Shown: one piece after another, positions 34,182 through 64,000 of the stretch
How the letters are laid out: each line of letters starts with the position of its first letter
Position numbering within the stretch: position 1 is the stretch's first letter
From: Plotosus lineatus
Lineage: Eukaryota > Chordata > Actinopteri > Siluriformes > Plotosidae
Length of the DNA: 64,000 nucleotides
Assembly: GCA_024760905.1 (NCBI GenBank)
Contig: CM045733.1
Span: 33,712,001 to 33,776,000, forward strand
Direction of reading: 5' to 3'
The notes under the pieces: generated by a model
Told to the model about the DNA's origin: nothing
Seen by the model: only the letters and a program-made list of their open reading frames with translations
Database searches by the model: none
Program-made: the position numbers and the translations under genes

Positions 34182-34395
34182 TCGGAGTGGCTGGGAAGTG
34201 TAGTGATTAGCACATCCAACTCAGAGCAAGAAGGTCTGGGAAGGAATTCTGGTCTTGGCAAGGACGTTTCTGTATGGAGCTTGCATGTTCTCCCTTCATG
34301 GGTTCCCCCTGGGTACTCCGGTTTCCTCACACAGTCAAAAAACATGCACACTGGGCTAACTGACTGTTCCAAATTGCCCCTTGGTGTGAGTGAGA
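34182..34395 (+). mobile_element. tRNA-derived SINE, 5' part
   Basis: GTGTAGTGATTAGCACATCC is box A-like. GGAGCTTGCATGTTCTCCC, GGTTTCCTCACACAGTC and CAAATTGCCCCTTGGTGTGA form the common fish SINE body. The tail is replaced by the pyrimidine-rich minisatellite that follows. Confidence 0.7.
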
Positions 34396-34429
34396 ATAAT
34401 TCTGTTTGTGTGTACTTTTTTGTTTCCCT

Positions 34430-35060
34430 CTGTTGCACCTCCCACTGCACTTCTCGTGCTCTCCTTTTCCTGTACCCTCCTCATGCTTTTGCTGCATCTG
34501 CTCCAGCTATCCTCCTGCACCTTCTCCTCACTTCCTTCTCTTTTGCTACATCTTCTCCTGATCACCTCCTGAACTCCTCCTTGCACACTGAATCTTCCAG
34601 CTCCTCCTGTTTCCCTCCTGCTCCATTTCCTGCACAACTCCTACTCTCCCACACCTACACCTTTACTTGCACTTCTTCCACACCCCTTCTAGCTGCACCA
34701 TGTTCTGATGCACCTCCTCCACCCATACTCTCCTCCTGCAAGCTCTCTTTTCCTGTACCTCCTCCTGCAAATCTGCAGTACCTTTCCCTGCATTTCCTTC
34801 TCCTGTTTTTTTTTTTTTTTTTATCCCACTGCACTACCTGTTGTACTCATCCTGCTCTCCTGCACCTTTTGCTCTCCACCTGTACCTCCTCCTGGACTCT
34901 ATCTGCAAATTCTGCGTTTCTTCTCATGTATCTCCTTCTCTTCTGCTGCACCCCCTCCTGCTCTTGTTTCTGCACCTGCTGCTCGCCCTCTTCCTCTGCA
35001 ACTCATTCTGCTCTTTTCTTGCATCTGCAACTGTTTTCCTCCTGCTCTCCTGTGACAGGC
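34430..35060. repeat. Pyrimidine-rich CTCCTGCACCT-type minisatellite
   Basis: About 630 bp of irregular tandem units built on CTCCTCCTGCACCTTCT-like motifs. The + strand is almost pure C/T with periodic TGC. The lack of purine-rich stop codons leaves long open frames on this strand (one of 298 codons from 34170); these are composition effects and not genes. Confidence 0.75.
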
Positions 35061-35640
35061 TTCTGAACAATTTTTCTTCTAGTTTTCACTATTTCCCAAA
35101 TTTCTTCCCAAATGAAAAAGGCCTCCAGTTGGCATCACCTCAAGTTGGTTGCTTTGTTTTTTGCATCTCTGAAAATTTACAGTACAGATTTTTTTTCTTC
35201 TTACATTTCTTTGTATGTTTTGGTGCAAACAACTTCTAGTTGGTGTTTGAATTGTTTGATTTCTGATGTTGGGATTTTTCTAGCACTAGCAGTGCTTGGG
35301 ACTTTCGTTCCAAAAATATTCCTTGTGCATGTTCATCATGGATTTTCTCACCACAAACTGGGTTACTTGTGGTTAGTGGGTGTCCTTTAAAAAAATTCAC
35401 ATTATTGTACTTCGCTCTATGTCCAGCCTAAATATTGCTGCAGACCAATTACACCCCTGTGGCGGTGGTGTTCTCTAATGACAACAGCCTCTTTCAGTCG
35501 GATATTGTGCTCAGCTGTACTGCAAGAATTGTTTAGGAAGGGTCTAAGGAAAAATTGCCTTCCAAATTTTGAATCTGTGGGATGTGCTGGACAAACAAGT
35601 ACAAGCTCCAGGAGGTTCATCTCAAAAGTTACGAGAAATC
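35061..35640. other. No gene recognised
   Basis: T-rich sequence with no conserved exon. Confidence 0.4.
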
Positions 35641-36285
35641 TTTCTTTCAGCTTCTCCCTTTTTCATGGGTCACCACAGTGAATCATCTGATTTGGCATAG
35701 GTTTTTACATCAGATGCCCTTTCTGACAAAACCCTTGAGCAAGGGACAGAAACACACTGACGGCTTTGCAGCTACTCTTTTCTCTACTCTATTCTTTTAC
35801 ATGAACCGGTGGGGCAGTGGTGGTCTAGTGGATAGGGTGCAGGACTGCTGATCCTAAGATTGGGGGTTTGAGTCCCCACAAGGTTGTCACTCTCCTCCCA
35901 GTGCAGCTAACTGGCGGGCCATGTCTCTCACTGTCTATGGTGAGAGGCATGTAAAAGAACCATTGCTGACTTTCGTAAAGAGTAGGCTGCAAAGCCGTCA
36001 GCATGTTTCTGGGCATCCGACATAAAAAACCCATGCCAAATCACATGATTCGCTGTGGTGACTCTCAAAAACGGGAAAAAGCTGAAAGAAAAGAAGATTC
36101 TTTTACATGAACCTCTCCCCATATACAGTGAGAGACATGGCCGGCCTTTGATAACCCAATTAGCTGCACTTAGGGGGGGGGCGGGGGGGGCAGTGATAAT
36201 CTTGCAGAGCATGGGACTCGAACCCCCAACCTGAGGATCAGCAATCCAGCACCCTATACCTCCAGTCCACCACTGCCCTTAGCAA
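35641..36285 (-). mobile_element. SINE interrupted by another SINE (older copy)
   Basis: The 3' part with an RTE-like tail is at 35641-35807 (+ strand CAGCTTCTCCCTTTTTCATG, GGTTTTTACATCAGATGCCC). The tRNA-like head and early body are at 36097-36285 (GAGACATGGCCGGCCTTTGA, GGACTCGAACCCCCAACC as reversed box B). A plus-strand copy of the same family is inserted between the two parts. Confidence 0.8.
35808..36096 (+). mobile_element. SINE inserted in a SINE, with 17-bp target duplication
   Basis: Complete copy: head GGCAGTGGTGGTCTAGTGG, box B-like GGGTTTGAGTCC, body CATGTCTCTCACTGTCTATGG and TTGCTGACTTTCG, and RTE-like tail GGGCATCCGACATAAAAAAC, ATGATTCGCTGTGGTGACTC, GCTGAAAGAAAAGAAG. It is flanked by a perfect 17-bp duplication attcttttacatgaacc (35791-35807 and 36097-36113), the hallmark of LINE-driven insertion. 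Of the RTE-tailed copies in the window this looks the most intact. Confidence 0.9.
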
Positions 36286-36500
36286 GTTACTAGAAATAAA
36301 GGATGTAAATGTGCCAAAAACCAGCATAAACCTCCCATGTTTTGGGCAAAAATATTCCTATAAAAGATCTATTTATAAAAGATATTGGAATAAAAGATCT
36401 AGTTGGACCTACATAATAATAACCAAGAGGTTTTAATGTACGCTTATATTCTAGATGTTACGGTATGGAAACTGTTAATGCAGTCAAGGCGGATTGTAGG
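36286..36500. other. TBK1 upstream sequence with repeated TATAAAAG motif
   Basis: Unique-looking sequence upstream of the putative TBK1 promoter. Two TATAAAAG motifs (36359-36366, 36374-36381) and a related AATAAAAG (36389-36396) lie in a short direct repeat. No gene is seen. Confidence 0.4.
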
Positions 36501-36504
36501 GTTT

Positions 36505-36546
36505 GCTCACGTGACCGTATGATGTCACTAGAGAAAACGGAAGCGG
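36505..36546 (+). promoter_or_regulatory. Putative TBK1 core promoter
   Basis: Three common promoter motifs cluster just before a good splice donor: an E-box CACGTGAC (36508-36515), a CRE-like TGATGTCA (36520-36527) and an ETS-like CGGAAGCGG (36538-36546). No TATA box lies at the usual distance. The location, just under 0.8 kb upstream of the coding start, fits a short first intron. No transcription start can be read from sequence alone. Confidence 0.5.
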
Positions 36547-36562
36547 ATACTGTGCTTCTGAG
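36530..36562 (+). other. Putative non-coding first exon of TBK1
   Basis: The sequence TGTGCTTCTGAG is followed at 36563 by GTAAGG, a strong donor. The first coding exon at 37294 has its own acceptor (TGTTCTAG), so a spliced 5' untranslated exon must exist upstream, and this is the best candidate. The exact 5' boundary is unknown; 36530 is only a guess. Confidence 0.5.
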
Positions 36563-37310
36563 GTAAGGTGATAAACAAAACGTTGTTTTAAAGAAATTGA
36601 ATGCACACTGTTTGTTTTTTTTGTTCTCTTTCATGGTGTTTGTGTTTGATGTGATCATGATTTCTGGAGGTTTATGGAGTCCGACTGTGAGGTTTTATTT
36701 CAGTCTGATTTTGTTTTCGAACGACATGAACTCAGTCGTGTTGGAGATCTGAATGGTCGTTGTGAACTACAGTACTGAGAAACCTGTGGGATGATCAGGC
36801 TTTGTGTTGTGACATGTTCATGAATTCTGTATTTCACATGTAAAAGGACACTTAAAGTATGATTAAAATATTTATAAATATATTTATATATTTGATGTAA
36901 ACACGCTTCAGATGATTGGTTTCGTTTTGGTGGAAGTGAGAATAAAGCGAAAACTAAACTTTCACTAAGGTGTGGTTTCTTCATCAGTATTGTTTTATAT
37001 AAAATAATTTTGGGCACACACAGACCATGTCGGATCGATAGAAGGATTTTTTTTGGTGCGTGGTGGTGCTGGGAAGTTCCCTCATCCGTGACGTCACACT
37101 GCAACCCAGTCCTCCAGCTTGAGCTTTGAATCGTTTTATTTTGATCACTTTGTTTCTGTAGCACAACGAGTTCTGATTTGTTCTGAATTTAATCTGAAAC
37201 AGTTATAAATGTGGTCAAACATATAAATTAATTGCCTAGAAAACAAGTATGTCTCTACTATATAAAAAGAACAAACATCTGATGTTGTTCTAGGTTCTCT
37301 GAAGAAGATC

Positions 37311-60743
<23,433 letters not shown>

Positions 60744-60768
60744 GTAAGCACCATGTTTAAAAATCCGG

Positions 60769-60805
60769 ATGTGTGTGGGTGTGTGTGTATGTGTGTGTGT
60801 GTGTG

Positions 60806-60845
<40 letters not shown>
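60769..60845. repeat. (TG)n(TA)n(CA)n compound microsatellite
   Basis: TG units, a short TA run, then CA units; the two ends are complementary and can fold back. Confidence 0.9.
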
Positions 60846-60851
<6 letters not shown>

Positions 60852-61593
60852 GTCGTCGACTTATGACCGCATTTGGTTCCGGCAGACCGGTCATAACTCG
60901 ATCTGGTCGTATGTCGACTTTCCATCCAAATACACTCACGCCAAACAAAAACAGATGAATAAATCTCGTGCATTTGAATCTATATATCTATTTTCGATTC
61001 CACGTCACTGTGACACGCAGCGGAGAGCCAATACTTTCTGTACTCCACTGTGTGGGCAGGTCCGATAGCTTCAAACTCCAATTTTATTGGATTATAACAA
61101 CAGCCACAGACTGCGCATGTTTTTTGAGTAAAGAGATAAATTTCCCTTGTTTTGATCAACTCATTTCCACAAAGCCAAGCACAGATGACAAGCAAACACA
61201 AATGGACAGACATGGAAAAACTTCAACCAGCAGAACAGCTGATTGCGAAAACTTGGGACGTGCTTCCTGTCACATAAACACTGCAGCGTATGAGTCCAAT
61301 AAAATTAGAGTTTTAATCTATCGGACCCGCCCACACAGAAAGGATTGGCTCTCCACTTCGCACCAAAGTGACATGGCCTTGAAAGTAGATGAATAAATTT
61401 GCTCTGAGCAGTTCGAAAGTGAAGCTGCGTTATCTCCTGCTTGGCCTTTTAAGATGCTGGCACTGCCGGCAGCACAAACAACTGTTGTACGCAACACTCG
61501 TACTGCACTGCCATGAATCATACGTCACCACTTTTGCAGTCGTAAAGTCGATCAGACGTAACTCGCATACGTCGTAAGTCGACGACTCACTGT
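60846..61593. mobile_element. Non-autonomous DNA transposon with GAGTCGTCGACTTA termini
   Basis: The left end is CATTGAGTCGTCGACTTATG and the right end GTAAGTCGACGACTCACTG, inverted copies. The interior (60966-61397) is a copy of the palindromic module seen at 7483-7918, in inverted orientation. The flanks are microsatellite, so the target duplication is unclear. Termini resemble pogo-type elements more than hAT, but the superfamily is unproven. Confidence 0.65.
60966..61397. repeat. Second copy of the palindromic ~430-bp module
   Basis: GAGAGCCAATACTTTCTGTA with AATTTTATTGGATTATAAC on the left arm and GAGTCCAATAAAATTAGAGT with ACAGAAAGGATTGGCTCTCC on the right. The minus-strand frame (60980-61213) contains AVCGCCYNPIKLEF, which also occurs in the + strand frame at 7616-7912. 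Confidence 0.65.
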
Positions 61594-64000
61594 GTGTATG
61601 TCTATATATATCGGCGGCGGTGGCAGCCGTACGTCTCGAGAGACGATGGTGTAACGAGCGCTATGGTAGGCATTTGCGAGAGTGACTGTAAAGGCCCACC
61701 CTAGAGTGACAGTTTCTTAAACAATTACTGCATACAAAAGGGCTTTGAGGCCCCTTCTTTCCTCTTTGCTCTTTTCTCAGCTATCTTATTTATTCAGTTA
61801 GTTTCAGCTTTGTTGACCCCCTCGTTGACAGTGGTCTTCCAGAGCTGGCGTGTTTCAGCAGTGCCTTCCCAGATGTTGATGTCGATGCCAGATAATTTCA
61901 TGTCCCGCTTGAATACGTCCTTGTACCGAAACTGTGGTCTTCCTGTGCGGCGGGAGCCCTCACTCAACTCTGCATACAACATGTCTTTAGGGATGCGCCC
62001 CTCGTCCATTCGCCGTACGTGACCCAACCACCTAAGTCGTCTCTAGCTCAGCAGTGCGAGCAGACTTGGCATGCCAGCATTCTGTCGTACCTCGGTGTTG
62101 GTTACTTTGTCTTGCCATTTTATATGGAGCAGACGCCTGAGACAGTGGAGGTGGAAGCTGTTGAGCCGCTTTTCCTGACCAGCGTACATGGACCAGGCCT
62201 CACTGCCATAAAGGAGTGTGCTGAGTACACAGGCCTGGTAGACACCTCGCTTGGTGTTCTCCGTTAGCTGGGTGTTACTCCATACACGCTTGTTCAGTTT
62301 GGACATCACTGCAGCGGCTTTCCTGATTCTGCATGAGATCTCTGTGTCAAGAGATAGAGTGTTGGTGATAGTGGATCCCAGGTAGGTGAAGGAGTCCACA
62401 ACCTCAAGCTGCGTGTTATTTATGTTGATGTTTGGGACTGTATTTGTGCCCTGGGCCAGGATGTTTGTCTTCTTCAGGCTAATGGTCAGTCCGAATTCAT
62501 TACAGGCATGGGACAGGCGATTGACTAGCTCTTGAAGACCAGCCTCAGTGTGGGACGTCAGTGCAGCATCATCCGCGAACAGCATCTCGCGGATGAGGAC
62601 CTGCCTCACCTTCGTCTTAGCGCGCAGTCGAGCTATGTTAAACAATTTTCCATCTGATCTGGTGTGGATATGGATCCCTTCCTCACTGTCAGAGAAGGCA
62701 TACTGAAGAAGCATCGAGAAGAATATCCCAAAGAGTGTCGGCACTAGGACACAGCCTTGCTTCACACCGCTGCTCACTGGGAAGGCTTCAGAAGTCCCAC
62801 CATTGAAGCAGACTGTGCTGTGCATGTCCTCGTGAAAGGAGGTCACGATTTGGAGTAACCTTTTAGGACATCCAATCTTCTGCGGGTTGAAGAGTCCGCT
62901 TCTGCTGATCAAGTCGAATGCTTTAGTCAGGTCTATGAAAGCAATGTACAAGGGCTTCTGCTGCTCCCGACACTTCTCTTGCAGTTGATGAAGTCAGAAG
63001 ATCATATCGACTGTGGATCGGCCTGCCCTGAAACCACACTGCGATTCTGGGTACACCCGGGAAGCAAGAATCTGAAAGCGAGTAAGGACAACACGAGCAA
63101 AGACTTTCCCTATGATGCTAAGGAGGGAGATGCCACGGTAGCTGTTACAGTCACTGCGGTCGCCCTTGTTTTTGTAGAGGGTTACAATGTTTGCATCGCG
63201 CATGTCTTGGGGGATGAACCCTTCCATCCAGCATAAGCACAGCAGCTCATGGAGGTGCTGCAGGAGTGCTGGCTTGCCACTCTTCAAGACTTCAGGGGGG
63301 ATGCCATCCTTTCCAGGGGCTTTTCCACAGGCCAGACAATCAATGGCTTTGTCCAGTACGTCCACTGAAGGCAGGTAAGCCAGATCCTCCATGACAGGTA
63401 AGTTTGGTAGGGCATTTAATGCTGCATCGGTCACCACATTCTTGGTTGCGTACAGCTCCAGGTAGTGTTCCACCCAGCTTTCAAGCTGCTTGCCTTGGTC
63501 TGTGATCACCTCCCGGTCTTGGTCTTGAGGGGTGCAGTCTTAATTGTGGTTGGGCCAGTAGCTGTCTTGATGCCATTGTACATGGCCATTGCGTTGCCAG
63601 TGTCAGCTGCCATCTGGATCTTGCTGCAGAGGTTCAGCCAGAAGTTGTTTGCACGGCGGCGGGCTGTCTGCTGGGCCTTGTTTCGTGCAGCTTTGAGGGT
63701 GTCCCGAGTACTGGTGCTGGGGTTTTGCTTGTAGGCTAGGAGGGCTTCCCTATTGGCTTCTGTCACGGGCTGCATCTCCTCCCAGTGAGCCTCGTACCAG
63801 TCTACACTCCGACGCTCCTTTTTCCCAAATGCGGTGAGGGCTGTTGTGTAGATAGTATCTCTCAGGAAGCTCCACTTGCTGTTGATGTCTTTGCCAGGAG
63901 TCTGCAAAGCCAACTTCTCCTTGACTGTGTCATGAAACAATTGGTTTCGCTGGGGATCCCTTGAGGAGCAGGTGTTGATGCGTGGGAGGCCTTTAGTTTG
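61594..64000 (-). mobile_element. LINE (APE-type, clade not assigned), antisense, leaving the window
   Basis: Minus-strand order from the right edge: linker (63940-63506, HWEEMQPVTEANREALLAYK), reverse-transcriptase fingers (63509-62994, CGKAPGKDGIPPEVLKSGKP, ANIVTLYKNKGDRSDCNSYR, ECQ-like QCGFRAGRSTVD), palm and thumb (62951-62043, MYIAFIDLTKAFDLISRSGL, SSGVKQGCVLVPTLF, EMLFADDAALTSH, VDSFTYLGSTI) and a C-terminus (62027-61794, MGHVRRMDEGRIPKDMLY). The 3' untranslated part reaches about 61594. The catalytic FADD is intact. Frame changes near 62990 and 62040 break the ORF, and the endonuclease lies outside the window. Confidence 0.8.
62043..62951 (-). pseudogene. LINE reverse transcriptase, palm and thumb
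   Basis: 302 codons open without a stop: AFIDLTKAFD (first catalytic aspartates), GVKQGCVL, MLFADDAALTSHTEAGLQEL (catalytic FADD), and the thumb YGSEAWSMYAGQEKRLNSFH. The fingers lie in a neighbouring frame (63509-62994). It belongs to the LINE at 61594-64000. Confidence 0.8.

Larger units (their letters stand above)
60744..64000. other. TBK1 intron 13 of the coding region, continuing past the window
   Basis: No TBK1 exon is recognised. It is filled by a (TG)n/(CA)n tract, a palindromic transposon (60846-61593) and an antisense LINE (61594-64000). Confidence 0.75.

Noticed and set aside
34170..35066. 298-codon open frame on the + strand
   Set aside because: It starts in a SINE and runs through a C/T minisatellite; absence of stops follows from composition, and the protein has no domain.
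1..36400. A neighbouring host gene such as xpot, expected next to TBK1 in vertebrates
   Set aside because: No exon-like conserved frame could be found; all long frames trace to repeats.

Overview
The window is vertebrate nuclear DNA, almost certainly from a ray-finned (teleost) fish. The evidence is a TBK1 gene split by GT-AG introns, Rex3 (RTE-clade) retrotransposons, abundant tRNA-derived SINEs, Tc1/mariner, pogo/Tigger and hAT DNA transposons, and many dinucleotide and trinucleotide microsatellites. There are no prokaryotic operons, CRISPR arrays or viral genes that I can recognise.

The only host gene I can support is TBK1 (TANK-binding kinase 1), on the + strand. A probable non-coding first exon and promoter lie at about 36.50-36.56 kb. 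Thirteen coding exons run from the start codon at 37311 to a splice donor at 60743, giving 1643 coding bases (about 548 codons). These cover the kinase domain, the ubiquitin-like domain and the first part of the coiled-coil scaffold. All intron phases join correctly. Lys38, Asp135, Asp157 and Ser172 fall at the same residue numbers as in the mammalian enzyme. The last part of the protein (roughly 180 residues by comparison with the 729-residue human protein) must lie beyond the right edge, because 60744-64000 is intron filled with transposons.

The first 36 kb show no host exon that I recognise. They are a patchwork of mobile elements: a MITE with an internal tandem duplication (2.75-3.28 kb); a pogo/Tigger element with a transposase N-terminus (4.66-5.44 kb); a multi-level nest of hAT elements (6.86-9.12 kb); a hAT MITE (12.71-13.22 kb); a decayed hAT with a BED-finger remnant (15.75-16.61 kb); a near full-length Rex3 (20.49-22.77 kb, +); a frameshifted Tc1 (23.82-25.38 kb); a LINE 3' end (26.75-27.3 kb); two interleaved palindromic elements (28.70-29.55 kb); a second, inverted Rex3 (30.83-33.22 kb, -); a pyrimidine-rich minisatellite (34.43-35.06 kb); and a SINE inserted inside another SINE (35.64-36.29 kb). 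SINEs are scattered throughout.

The TBK1 introns carry the same families: LINE relics; hAT MITEs with perfect 8-bp target duplications in intron 4; a Tc1 interrupted by LINE and Tigger-like sequence in intron 5; an L2-like relic plus a near full-length RTE-type LINE (antisense) in intron 10; and another antisense LINE leaving the right edge. The most informative structures are a SINE body that occurs with two different 3' tails, and a LINE/SINE junction that looks like a template switch.
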